DNA of 43,827 nt from Phycisphaeraceae bacterium. GTDB lineage: Bacteria > Planctomycetota > Phycisphaerae > Phycisphaerales > Phycisphaeraceae. The notes beneath the pieces were generated by a model. The model worked only from the letters and a program-made list of their open reading frames with translations. It had not been told where the DNA came from and made no database searches. This document shows, one piece after another, positions 1 to 8,212 of the stretch (its first letter is position 1; the number at the start of each line of letters is the position of its first letter). A program made the position numbers and the translations under genes. Where the stretch lies: the NCBI GenBank assembly GCA_002716625.1, contig PBAS01000019.1, positions 1 to 43,827 of the forward strand. Reading direction: 5' to 3'.

Positions 1-1
1 C

Positions 2-925
2 AACGAGGTTACAGGAACCTTCACCTCGCATGGCAGGATGAAATTTAACCATCGGGTCACGGGCATGGCTTATGATGGAAATACTGACACCCTCTACGCG
101 TTAAGTAACAAGTGGTGGGAGGAGGACGGCCGCGTGGTCATTTATACCGTTGATCCGTCTGTCCCCAGCGGCATGACCACCATCGGTGAGTATGGAATCG
201 CGGCACTTAGTGGCCTGGCTTTCGACAATGTCAACAATGTTCTCTGGGCGAGCGCTCAGCAAGGGAAAGTCTACGAAATCGACACCACTACCGGCAAACA
301 TGTACGCGCAATCGATCTACCTAAAAGATCTGACGGCTTGGCTCACGGCGGTGGCAAGCTATGGGGCATGACCGAACATGGCTCTGTCTACTCCATCGAC
401 ACCAACACCGGGACCATCGATGATCTGGTGGAGCTTGGCGATGTGGATTGGAGTGCGATGGCCTATGATGAGGACACGAGGCTCCTTTATGCCAGCAGGA
501 TGGGAGAGGGGCGACAAAATGCCCACTTCGCCGCCATCAACCCGGTTACCGGCGCGTTTTCCGAACTCCCCAACACCGCGGGGGGCATTTATCGCCTTCA
601 ATCCCTTGCCCCCACCGTCGGCTTTGGCTCAGGCCCGGGGCCGGGTGATGCCAATGGGGATGGCGTGGTGGACGTGGCTGACCTGGGAATCCTGGGTGCT
701 AATTTCAACATGACAGACGTGGTGTTCAGTGACGGTGATTTTAATGGCGACAACATTGTCGACGTCGCAGACCTCGGAATCCTGGGAGCCAACTGGAGTG
801 CGGCGCAAGCAATGACCGTTCTCCAGGCGCTACAATCCTCCAAATTAAACCCACTGGTCCCTGAACCGGCGATCGCCACCATGATGATCCTCGGCTTGAC
901 ATGTCTCGGATATCGGCGGCGATAA
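2..925 (+). CDS. Secreted PEP-CTERM protein with dockerin-like repeats (5' partial)
   Basis: The reading frame is open to the left edge, so the true start lies outside the window; the first in-frame ATG is at 38. The visible part begins with propeller-like repeats of the type GMAYD...LYALSN and GLAFD...VYEIDTTTGK, then two tandem dockerin/EF-type calcium loops (DANGDGVVDVADL and DFNGDNIVDVADL, about 40 residues apart). It ends in a PEP-CTERM sorting tail: VPEP, a short hydrophobic segment, and RRR at the very end. In this family the tail directs export and processing by an exosortase, and dockerin-like pairs mediate protein-protein attachment or calcium-stabilised folding. I infer a cell-surface or exported protein; no catalytic residues are recognisable. 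It converges with the SGNH hydrolase gene downstream. Confidence 0.85.
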   Translation, partial: NEVTGTFTSHGRMKFNHRVTGMAYDGNTDTLYALSNKWWEEDGRVVIYTVDPSVPSGMTTIGEYGIAALSGLAFDNVNNVLWASAQQGKVYEIDTTTGKHVRAIDLPKRSDGLAHGGGKLWGMTEHGSVYSIDTNTGTIDDLVELGDVDWSAMAYDEDTRLLYASRMGEGRQNAHFAAINPVTGAFSELPNTAGGIYRLQSLAPTVGFGSGPGPGDANGDGVVDVADLGILGANFNMTDVVFSDGDFNGDNIVDVADLGILGANWSAAQAMTVLQALQSSKLNPLVPEPAIATMMILGLTCLGYRRR

Positions 926-1059
926 TGCATGAACGGGGAAAACCTTGGAGTTGGGGTTACAGTGCCATTATAAATCACGATGACCACTATCCAAGCACAA
1001 CAACGCAAGCACATTGAAACTGGGGTTTACCCCCCCCACCACCTACGTGCTTTACGATG

Positions 1060-1147
1060 ACGTGCACGTACAACAAAAGACTCGTGTACGGCGCACCAGG
1101 GCACGGTCGGGCGAATGACGTCCATTCGCTTTCATCTTGACCGTGCC
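1060..1147. repeat. Cluster of inverted repeats in the 330-bp gap between convergent genes
   Basis: The gap 926-1255 holds no gene I can support. Inside it are a 10-bp palindrome (ACGTGCACGT, 1060-1069), an inverted repeat CGTACA (1067-1072)/TGTACG (1085-1090), and a nested stem: GGCACGGTC (1100-1108) pairs perfectly with GACCGTGCC (1139-1147), enclosing GCGAATG (1111-1117)/CATTCGC (1123-1129). No T-run follows on either strand, so it is not a textbook intrinsic terminator. Its place between two convergent genes fits a bidirectional 3'-end structure. Confidence 0.6.
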
Positions 1148-1255
1148 AAACTATTCACATTTATCTGCTGAAAGACCCGCTTAAGATGCTGCTGTACAGG
1201 AGCATACTCTACCTGTCATCAAAGAGCCACGTATCGACTTTTGCGCAGTTAATTG

Positions 1256-2293
1256 CTATTTGGGCTTGATCCATATCTTCATTCGATTCGATAGGTTCTG
1301 TGCTATTTGAGTCATGCCGGCATCACCAGGATGCGCCAGATCAATACTGAAGTTGGTTACATCATGCAATAGATCAGCGCCCTCCAGAAGATGAATGTTT
1401 GCCCGATTGCAATCGGAAACGATTTTCCGCAATGCCTGTCGATACGCTTCGTTCAAACCTGATCCATGGGGACCTTGTACATGGTGACAGAGGTTGCCGA
1501 AATAGTTCCAGTTCGTAATGCAGACGACCGGACGCGTCGGATTGCCATCGGCAACGGTTTCGACCATGTATCGAGCCCGCTGGCTGAATGCCTCCACATC
1601 AAAACCACCGCCGATCATGTTCAGTGACAGCTCAAGGGTGGCAAAGTCCCAATCATCACGCTGGGCGATATACTCTGCCAATTGCGGCTCGCAATATGCC
1701 GACCCCGCAGATCCCAGGTTGATGAAATTCGCTCCAAGTTGACGGGCAAGTTGGGCAATGAAGCTCATGTGCATGGCCGTTGCCCCAAAGCCGTCGGTGA
1801 TTGATGTACCGTAGGCTAGATACGTTTGCTTAGGTAACTCGCTCGGATCAGGTGGGCGTAGATTGTCGCCTTGGATGTCATGAAAACATATCACCCCGTG
1901 CTTGTCCTTTCCGCGCAAGGTCAACCGCCAGACAGAGGGCGAAAAACCACTGATACCGGCCTGCGGCTCCATCATCTGGCGTAGTCGTTGCGGGTAACTC
2001 AACTTCAAGGTCGTTGGCTTACGGCCAACGGTATACCGTTTAATATCCTGAAAGCCACCCCAGAACACGACAACCTCGCATTCACTCATGGCGCTCGACA
2101 AAGTCACTTCAATGTTCTCACCACCGGCAACAAAGCGGATTTCAGCCCCATCGGGCGCAAGCATACGCAGGGCAGCTTTTTCGTTGAGGTACCGACGAAC
2201 CGATTCAGGTATACGCTGAAGCCGCAGGCCCGATTCACCCGAAACCGACCGTAAGTCGGCCACACCATGAAATTCAACATTTTCATAAATCAT
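1256..2293 (-). CDS. SGNH/GDSL-family hydrolase
   Basis: A 345-residue protein with an N-terminal beta-rich domain (about residues 1-150) followed by an SGNH hydrolase domain. The nucleophile block is YLAYGTSITDGFGA with Ser164 (GTS in place of GDS), then LGSAGSAY as the block II glycine region, LSLNMIGGG as a block III-like Asn, and DLAHPGDAG giving Asp318 and His321. The family cleaves ester bonds, often acetyl or acyl groups on carbohydrates. No signal peptide is visible, so it probably acts in the cytoplasm. It is divergent from the DUF4838 gene across a 100-bp region with a promoter and a palindrome. The substrate is unknown; a role in deacylating the island's carbohydrate is inference. 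Confidence 0.8.
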   Translation of the reverse strand: MIYENVEFHGVADLRSVSGESGLRLQRIPESVRRYLNEKAALRMLAPDGAEIRFVAGGENIEVTLSSAMSECEVVVFWGGFQDIKRYTVGRKPTTLKLSYPQRLRQMMEPQAGISGFSPSVWRLTLRGKDKHGVICFHDIQGDNLRPPDPSELPKQTYLAYGTSITDGFGATAMHMSFIAQLARQLGANFINLGSAGSAYCEPQLAEYIAQRDDWDFATLELSLNMIGGGFDVEAFSQRARYMVETVADGNPTRPVVCITNWNYFGNLCHHVQGPHGSGLNEAYRQALRKIVSDCNRANIHLLEGADLLHDVTNFSIDLAHPGDAGMTQIAQNLSNRMKIWIKPK

Positions 2294-2311
2294 GAATACA
2301 CCACAATCATC

Positions 2312-2341
2312 TTGACACTACACCGCTGCCAGGAATTCAAT
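2312..2341 (+). promoter_or_regulatory. Predicted sigma-70 promoter for the DUF4838 operon
   Basis: A perfect -35 hexamer TTGACA (2312-2317) is followed after 18 bp by TTCAAT (2336-2341, four of six matches to TATAAT). Transcription would begin near 2348, placing the palindrome at 2370-2386 just downstream of the start. Confidence 0.45.
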
Positions 2342-2369
2342 TCTCCCTGCCAACGGGAACACATTTGAA

Positions 2370-2386
2370 CTCTATCTATCATAGAA
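2370..2386. promoter_or_regulatory. Palindromic operator candidate, copy 1
   Basis: CTCTATCTATCATAGAA: half-sites TCTAT and ATAGA separated by 5 bp. It lies 8 bp upstream of the DUF4838 ATG, and no Shine-Dalgarno sequence is visible there. A near-identical palindrome with the same spacing occurs at 8073-8089 before another divergent gene pair of the island. Confidence 0.4.
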
Positions 2387-2393
2387 TAAGACC

Positions 2394-4277
2394 ATGAATA
2401 TAAGACACTTGCTTTCTACCGTGTTAGTCACGGTTGTCGCGACAAGCCACATCGCAGGGGCCAGCAGTCCAGTAACACTTGCCCAAGGCGGCAAGGCCAT
2501 TTGCACAATTGTCCTACCGGCTGATGCCATTGAGTTCGAACAGCTAGCGGCACGTGAACTGGCTGAGCACATCGAAAAAATTGTGGGTGACCGGCCAGCT
2601 CTGACCCATGGACCTGCCCCTGGCACCAACATCTACATAGGACGATCACCCAAGATCGATCGGCTCCTGAATGATGTGGACTTTGATGCACTGGGTACTG
2701 ATGGAATCGTCATCCGAACCGTGGGATCTGACCTGGTACTTTCAGGTGGTCGGCCACGTGGTGTCCTTTTTAGCATCTATACATTTCTACAGGATGTGGT
2801 AGGCGTCCGCTGGTGGACATCTGACGAAACTCATATTCCCGCCAAGCCATCACTTGTCGCACCGCCACTTAATGTGATCTATCGCCCACCGTTCGATCTT
2901 CGAAAATTCATTACGGGCGATTTGAATGCGGAATCACCCCACCCACTACGGCTACGCCATAACGGTCATGTGTACAAGATTGACGTTGGAGATCACACCA
3001 TCCTCAAGCTGTTGCCTCCAAAGGAACATTTTCTTGAACACCCTGATTGGTATATGTACGCCCCGCCGGTCGACCCCGACCCCAGTGAGTACCCCGAGTA
3101 CCGCTATGACGGAACTTTGGAACTCGTGAAGAAAAACCATCCACCCGAAATCGTTGAAATGGCGAAGAAGACCCGGCGCTTACCTTACGAGGCCTGTCTT
3201 TCAAGCCCCGGTGCACTGGAAGCCGTAACCCAGGCAGTGCTGCGGAAGATTGAAACCGACTATCCCAAGTGGCAGTATCCTCCCAAATTGGTCTTGGTGA
3301 CCCAGAACAACGGCAGTTGGACGTGCAAGTGTGACGCCTGCCTAACAACCAAAAAGAGGGAGGGTTCTAACAGTGCTTTATGGGTTGAATTCGCTAACGC
3401 CATTGCTGAACGCGTGGTACAGGACTATCCCGACGTACTGATCGCAATCATGGCATTCCTTGACAATGAAAAGCCCCCGGCACACCTGAAACTACACCCC
3501 AACGTGCTTGCGTATTCATGTCCTGTTGTCAGCAACCGCAAGTTACCCCTGACCGAGGTTGAACAAGGAAACTGGGTCGCCAAATGGAGCAACCTTGCGC
3601 AATACATGTTGGTCTGGGATCATGTACCCAACTTTCACTATCCGCTCGAACCGCATCCCAATCACTTCGTGGTACCCAAGAACTTACGCTTCTATGCCAA
3701 GCATGGTGTTAACGGCCTGATGCTTGAAGGCAAGAGCGGCAGGGCCAGCGAGTTCGGAAAGATGCGTGCGTATGTGTGGTGCCAACTCATGTGGAATCCC
3801 CAACAGGATGAACGAAAACTCATAATTGATTTTCTGCATGCCTACTATGGCAATGCCGGTCCATACCTGTTGCAGTGGATCGACTTGCAACATCAAGCTG
3901 CTCACCAGGCAGAAAATTTCGTTCTAACCGGCTATACTCCCACCACCAAGGATTGGCTTAAACTTGAAGATCTAAATACCGCCATGATTTTGTTCGATCG
4001 CGCACTACAGGAGGTCAAAGGCAACACCAAGCTCGAACACCGAGTGCGGCGTGCCCGACTGAGTGTCGAAGTTGTCTGGCTCAAACGCTACGCCGAATTA
4101 CGTGCCACGGCGAACGAACGGGGCCTGCCCTTCCTGGGACCCGACGACCCAATCGCTGAACTGGACCGGATTGCGCAGGATGAGTTCGTCCTGCAATGGT
4201 TTCAGTTCCAACAGTACCTTGCCAAGGTGCGCAACTTGTTGGCAACAAGCGTACATGTTCGTATGGGCCAGCAATGA
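2394..4277 (+). CDS. Secreted DUF4838 domain protein
   Basis: A 627-residue protein with an N-terminal signal peptide (charged MNIRH, then hydrophobic LLSTVLVTVVATSHIA, likely cut after AGA). Residues about 30-150 resemble the small alpha/beta domain that precedes the barrel in alpha-glucuronidase and GH20-type glycosidases (GVLFSIYTFLQDVVGVRWW). The centre is the DUF4838 region, with the Cys-containing QNNGSWTCKCDACLT and SNSALWVEFANAIAERV segments. DUF4838 proteins are common in planctomycetes and Bacteroidetes and are thought to be glycoside-hydrolase-like, with no reaction I can assign. The stop overlaps the next start by four bases (ATGA), so it is probably translationally coupled to the epimerase gene. 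Export suggests it meets the polymer before the cytoplasmic enzymes act. Confidence 0.85.
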   Translation: MNIRHLLSTVLVTVVATSHIAGASSPVTLAQGGKAICTIVLPADAIEFEQLAARELAEHIEKIVGDRPALTHGPAPGTNIYIGRSPKIDRLLNDVDFDALGTDGIVIRTVGSDLVLSGGRPRGVLFSIYTFLQDVVGVRWWTSDETHIPAKPSLVAPPLNVIYRPPFDLRKFITGDLNAESPHPLRLRHNGHVYKIDVGDHTILKLLPPKEHFLEHPDWYMYAPPVDPDPSEYPEYRYDGTLELVKKNHPPEIVEMAKKTRRLPYEACLSSPGALEAVTQAVLRKIETDYPKWQYPPKLVLVTQNNGSWTCKCDACLTTKKREGSNSALWVEFANAIAERVVQDYPDVLIAIMAFLDNEKPPAHLKLHPNVLAYSCPVVSNRKLPLTEVEQGNWVAKWSNLAQYMLVWDHVPNFHYPLEPHPNHFVVPKNLRFYAKHGVNGLMLEGKSGRASEFGKMRAYVWCQLMWNPQQDERKLIIDFLHAYYGNAGPYLLQWIDLQHQAAHQAENFVLTGYTPTTKDWLKLEDLNTAMILFDRALQEVKGNTKLEHRVRRARLSVEVVWLKRYAELRATANERGLPFLGPDDPIAELDRIAQDEFVLQWFQFQQYLAKVRNLLATSVHVRMGQQ

Positions 4278-5200
4278 CAACCGACCCAAACATCGCAAAG
4301 CATCCGGATATCGCGAAGGTACTCATCGTTGGCCCAAACGGCAACATTGGCCGGCACCTGATCCCTGCCCTGCTTGAACTTGGGTATGAAGTGCGCGCCT
4401 TGCAGTACCGCTCTGCCGTTACGCCTCGACCGGGGATGGAAATTGTTACCGGCAATACGCTTGACCCCGCGGCAATCCAAAGTGCCATGAGCGGGGTTGA
4501 TGCAGTCTGCCATCTCATCCGGGCGACGGGACCCGGCGATTGCGCCCGTGAAAAGTGGTTCAACTGCTGCGTGCGCGGTGCGGTCAATTTGCTGGAAGCC
4601 GCCAAGCAGTCTCCCGTCAAACGTTACATCGCCGGCAGCGCTGACAACGTGTTCGGGCATATAACCATGCGTCATGAAGGACCGATCAACGAGAACCACC
4701 CCAAGCGATTTGCAGATGACTACTACGGCTTGTTCAAGATCATCGAGGAGGAACTGTGCCGCCAGTACGGGCTTGGCTGGGGTGTGCCGATTGTGATTAC
4801 ACGCTTTCCCTGGACCTGGACCGCCGCAACTGCCAAAAGTGCAGCAGGCAGCCTAGACCGAGAGAACCAGAAGATACGCCAGAAGATGGACATTGATGGC
4901 AAACCACTTGTACGTCATGACGCACACATTGATGATGTGACTAACGGTATCCTTCTTTCACTCCAGCACGACGTTGCCGTTGGTGAGAACTTCAATTTTG
5001 CCGGGCCATCCCCTTACTCCAGCACCGATCTGTGCCGCGTTTTAAAGGCACGATTCAACTGGCCAATCGAAGAGCAGCCAACAGACTGGCATTCATGGAC
5101 ACTCGATGACTCCAAGGCGCAATCCATCCTGGGTTACCGCCCACAGGTCGATGTGCTGGAATGGCTTGCTGAGGAACTTGCCCGCAGCGATCAAGAGTAG
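4274..5200 (+). CDS. NAD(P)-dependent epimerase/dehydratase (extended SDR)
   Basis: About 308 residues from the ATG at 4274, chosen because it overlaps the upstream stop in ATGA and directly precedes the Rossmann fold; a longer in-frame reading back to 4196 runs inside the previous gene. The nucleotide-binding motif is VLIVGPNGNIGRHL (GxxGxxG) and the catalytic pair is Tyr and Lys in DDYYGLFKIIEE (YxxxK). The family epimerises, dehydrates or reduces nucleotide sugars or related alcohols. Given the neighbours, a step in sugar or sugar-lactone remodelling is likely; the substrate cannot be read from sequence. Confidence 0.85.
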   Translation: MTTDPNIAKHPDIAKVLIVGPNGNIGRHLIPALLELGYEVRALQYRSAVTPRPGMEIVTGNTLDPAAIQSAMSGVDAVCHLIRATGPGDCAREKWFNCCVRGAVNLLEAAKQSPVKRYIAGSADNVFGHITMRHEGPINENHPKRFADDYYGLFKIIEEELCRQYGLGWGVPIVITRFPWTWTAATAKSAAGSLDRENQKIRQKMDIDGKPLVRHDAHIDDVTNGILLSLQHDVAVGENFNFAGPSPYSSTDLCRVLKARFNWPIEEQPTDWHSWTLDDSKAQSILGYRPQVDVLEWLAEELARSDQE

Positions 5201-5256
5201 GAATTTTCTTTTGAAAGCATTCATCAAGGCATGGATTTGGGAAGGGAATATTCAAC

Positions 5257-6417
5257 TTGTTTGACGTGATTGTTATTGGCGGTGGTATTGTCGGGGCATC
5301 GACGGCCTATCATTTAGTTCAGTCTGGTACTCGAACGCTTCTCATCGATCGGCATGACACCGGTCGTGCAACTGATGCGGGCGCCGGCATTCTTTCGGCT
5401 GAAACCTATGGTGGAGAATCGGAACCTTGGTTCAACCTTGCGATCCATGCGCTTGATTACCTGCCAGACTTGATTGAGGATCTTGAAACCGATCACGATA
5501 ACCAAACAGGTTATGACCCTTGCGGACTGTTACTGGTCGCCGCATCAGATGATGAAATAGAATCCTTCGACCGTGCAAAACAGCATATTTTCAGACGGCA
5601 GCTACAACGCAAGAATCCGGCTCCAAGCGAGTTGTATGAAATCTCTCCGGATGAAGCTTGCGATTTGATGCCACCATTAACCCAGGTGCAGGCTGCCATC
5701 TATTCAAAAAAGGCGGCAAGGATGGATGGACGCCTCTTTACTGCTTCACTCTACCATACGGCCGTACGACAAGGCCTTCAGGTCGTACACGAAAATGTTG
5801 ACCGCCTCTTGCTTTCCGGCGATCGCATTGAAGGCGTAAATGCTCAAGGCTCCAGCTATCATGCATCAAACGTGGTGATTGCCGGAGGGGCCTGGTCTAC
5901 AACAATCGGGGACCAGTTGGGGGTTCAGATTCCAGTAGAACCCCAGCGAGGCCAGATCATTCACCTGGAACACGACCAGCAAGACACCGGGCATTGGCCG
6001 ATCGTTGAAGCATTTCATGATCATTACGCAGTTCCCTGGCCGGATCAACGGGTCGTCGTTGGCGCTACCCGGGAGACCGGATCGGGCTTTGATCCATATC
6101 CCACCGCATCGGGAATTCATGAGACACTGGGAGAAGCACTACGAGTTACTCCTGGTCTCAAGTCCTTTCGAATCCGGGAAATCCGCGTGGGTTTGCGGCC
6201 GTTTACGATTGACTATCTACCCGTTCTTGGCACGATCCCGGGTTGCGAGGGTGTTTACGTGGCAACCGGTCACGGCGCGTCGGGCCTACAACTGGGGCCA
6301 TACAGCGGCAAGCTTATTGCCGATCAGATTACCGGAAATAATATTCCCCTCGACATGAATCTCTACAGCATCGCTCGCTTTGCTGCTGTCCGCCCACTGC
6401 ATCCGTCCTCCATGTAA
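5257..6417 (+). CDS. FAD-dependent oxidoreductase, DAO family
   Basis: A 386-residue protein of the glycine oxidase/D-amino-acid oxidase fold. The dinucleotide-binding motif VIGGGIVGASTAYHLVQSG is at the N terminus, followed by the flavin-contacting LIDRHDTGRATDAGAGIL. The C-terminal signature PGCEGVYVATGHGASGLQLGP closes the FAD site. The start is TTG at 5257, supported by a strong GGGAAGGGA ribosome site about 7 bases upstream; no in-frame ATG fits. It follows the epimerase gene by 56 bp and probably shares its transcript. DAO enzymes oxidise amines, amino acids or hydroxy acids; the exact substrate is unknown. Confidence 0.85.
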   Translation: MFDVIVIGGGIVGASTAYHLVQSGTRTLLIDRHDTGRATDAGAGILSAETYGGESEPWFNLAIHALDYLPDLIEDLETDHDNQTGYDPCGLLLVAASDDEIESFDRAKQHIFRRQLQRKNPAPSELYEISPDEACDLMPPLTQVQAAIYSKKAARMDGRLFTASLYHTAVRQGLQVVHENVDRLLLSGDRIEGVNAQGSSYHASNVVIAGGAWSTTIGDQLGVQIPVEPQRGQIIHLEHDQQDTGHWPIVEAFHDHYAVPWPDQRVVVGATRETGSGFDPYPTASGIHETLGEALRVTPGLKSFRIREIRVGLRPFTIDYLPVLGTIPGCEGVYVATGHGASGLQLGPYSGKLIADQITGNNIPLDMNLYSIARFAAVRPLHPSSM

Positions 6418-6493
6418 CCATCTTCCGTTTTACAATTTCACAAACGTCTTTGCGATATAGAGGGGTGATGTCAGGCGAAAACACCAGCCCAAA

Positions 6494-6592
6494 TCATGAA
6501 CTGTCCACACCAGGGGCAGACATGGCCCGAAGAATTGCCTGCGGAGCATTGTGACCAGGCGCACCCGTCACCGATCCACAAGGGTGGGTCCC
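6494..6592 (-). other. Displaced C-terminal tail of the frameshifted FAD oxidoreductase
   Basis: In the other minus-strand frame this stretch encodes THPCGSVTGAPGHNA followed by PQAILRAMSAPGVDSS and a TGA at 6494-6496. The family's FAD-binding C terminus is of the form CGAGTHPGGGVTGAPGHNA, so the match is unmistakable. The deletion lies at about 6588-6593, next to a short GGGTCCC stretch. Confidence 0.75.
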
Positions 6593-8058
6593 GATCCGCA
6601 CATCCAAAGACTGGCGATTGGTGACTTGTATGCTGACCAGGCCGGCAGTGGGCGGCGGTGAAGCATTTGGTCCAGGGTCATGTCCACGTGACGGATACTT
6701 GCATCCGTAATACCGGTTTCCCGTTCAACATCAGCCACCGTATATAACCGCTGCCATTCAATGGCATCGGTAAAGCCAGGTGCGTACTGTTCAATTTGGC
6801 CTACGATGTTCTGCATAACCTTGCCACGGATATGATCCCAAGTACCCGACTTTAATCTTGCCGGCCCGTAACGCACCCACGCACCGAAAATATGCTTACC
6901 CAGCTGGCACTCCTGTGACCCATACGCGGTGGGCAGTTGCAAGCTCATCACCGGTTGCTTGGACGGCCGGCCTTGCTGTGCGTCGTGCCAGGCAGATTCG
7001 AAATATTCCAAACTGGGTGCAATGCGAACAGATGCAGCACAACGCGGGTCATCCGCATGTTCGCTGGGCATTGCGGAAAACCGGGAAAAATCGGACAAAA
7101 TAGCGTGGTATTTCATATACCCTGCCCGCGTCTTCAAGTTGGATACCTGACGGCGAAAACTGCCAGGGACATCTTCAGAAGCCAGGAGGGTCAGGAATGT
7201 TCGTTTGGGATCTGCATTTGAAACAATCAAATCCGCCCGAAGCACCTGCCCTGAATCAACCTGCACGCCTACCGCACGGCCATTTTCCAGGAGGATCTTC
7301 TGCACCGCAGTTTTTGTCTGAATCTGGCCACCCCAACGAACCAATGCCTCTGCCAATGCCACCGTAATCACGCCCATTCCACCACGCGGCAGACCCGATT
7401 TCCCCTCAACCCCCGATGCGCAGTTTGCTGCTTCAACAGCCTCTGCCAGGAATGACCCAACGGCTGCCGGGGACCCCACATCATCAGCACGAGCCAGCAC
7501 CGTTTTGATCTTTTCGCTCTCGAAAAAATCACCCAGGACATCCCAGTGACTACGTGTCAGCATGGCCTCCAGGACATCCACATACTCCGTACCGCGGTAT
7601 CGTTCATACAGTGCCTGGTGATTCTGGGGTGGCTCAAAATACCAATCCTTTGTCATCTGAACCGCTTTGTCCATGTACTGCAAATAATCTGGATATACCT
7701 GGGCATCACGTTGGCTCAAACGCTCAAGACCTGTAACCGTCCGATTCACATCTTGCCATAGAAACAGATGATCGCCATCAGGAAATGGCGTAAACATCCT
7801 CGGATCAGCTTCTTCAATCAGCCATGCGTCAGGGGGGATCTCCAAATCCCGGCATATGCGGGGCGCCCGACCGTGTGCGCTATACGCAAACGTCGAAAAC
7901 TGATAGCCTGGCACCAATTCCTCTGTAATGCACGCCCCACCAATTCGGTGGCTGCGTTCAACCACCAGAACATCCAAACCGGATTTGGCCAGATAACTTG
8001 CGCAAACTAGGCCATTATGCCCAGCGCCAATCACGATAACATCTGCTGCTTTAGCCAT
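6568..8058 (-). CDS. Phytoene-desaturase-like FAD oxidoreductase, C terminus frameshifted
   Basis: Begins with a canonical FAD motif VIVIGAGHNGLVCASYLAKSG, then VVERSHRIGGACITEELVPGYQFS, the layout of NAD(P)/FAD-dependent oxidoreductases related to phytoene desaturase and PYROXD2. The 496-residue reading stops abruptly after LWMCGSGPTLVDR, exactly where the family has its C-terminal FAD-binding signature. Adding one base near 6590 restores CGSGTHPCGSVTGAPGHNA and a natural end at 6494. So the gene is either truncated by a real one-base deletion, which should damage FAD binding, or the base is missing from the assembly. It converges with the DAO gene, and its start abuts a nested inverted repeat. 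Confidence 0.8.
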   Translation of the reverse strand: MAKAADVIVIGAGHNGLVCASYLAKSGLDVLVVERSHRIGGACITEELVPGYQFSTFAYSAHGRAPRICRDLEIPPDAWLIEEADPRMFTPFPDGDHLFLWQDVNRTVTGLERLSQRDAQVYPDYLQYMDKAVQMTKDWYFEPPQNHQALYERYRGTEYVDVLEAMLTRSHWDVLGDFFESEKIKTVLARADDVGSPAAVGSFLAEAVEAANCASGVEGKSGLPRGGMGVITVALAEALVRWGGQIQTKTAVQKILLENGRAVGVQVDSGQVLRADLIVSNADPKRTFLTLLASEDVPGSFRRQVSNLKTRAGYMKYHAILSDFSRFSAMPSEHADDPRCAASVRIAPSLEYFESAWHDAQQGRPSKQPVMSLQLPTAYGSQECQLGKHIFGAWVRYGPARLKSGTWDHIRGKVMQNIVGQIEQYAPGFTDAIEWQRLYTVADVERETGITDASIRHVDMTLDQMLHRRPLPAWSAYKSPIASLWMCGSGPTLVDR

Positions 8059-8109
8059 CGCTTGTTATGATATTCTATTAACCATAGAAGGGTGATTAAG
8101 TAACAAGCG
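8059..8109. repeat. Nested inverted repeat abutting the FAD oxidoreductase start
   Basis: CGCTTGTTA (8059-8067) and TAACAAGCG (8101-8109) form a perfect 9-bp inverted repeat, and its interior contains the 17-bp palindrome at 8073-8089. On the minus strand the inner arm touches the ATG at 8058 directly and takes the place of a Shine-Dalgarno sequence. In RNA this could fold over the translation start; in DNA it could be a compound operator in the divergent region. Confidence 0.5.
8073..8089. promoter_or_regulatory. Palindromic operator candidate, copy 2
   Basis: TTCTATTAACCATAGAA: perfect 6-bp half-sites TTCTAT and ATAGAA separated by 5 bp. It has the same half-sites and spacing as the palindrome at 2370-2386, also within a divergent intergenic region of the same island. 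Confidence 0.45.
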
Positions 8110-8212
8110 GTTTGGACCAGCACGGTGAAATCCGCACGGAAATTTTGACTACAGCAACGCAGTTGCTTGCAGTCCCCGTTAATCCAAACCTTTTCCCAAG
8201 GATTTGTCGTGT

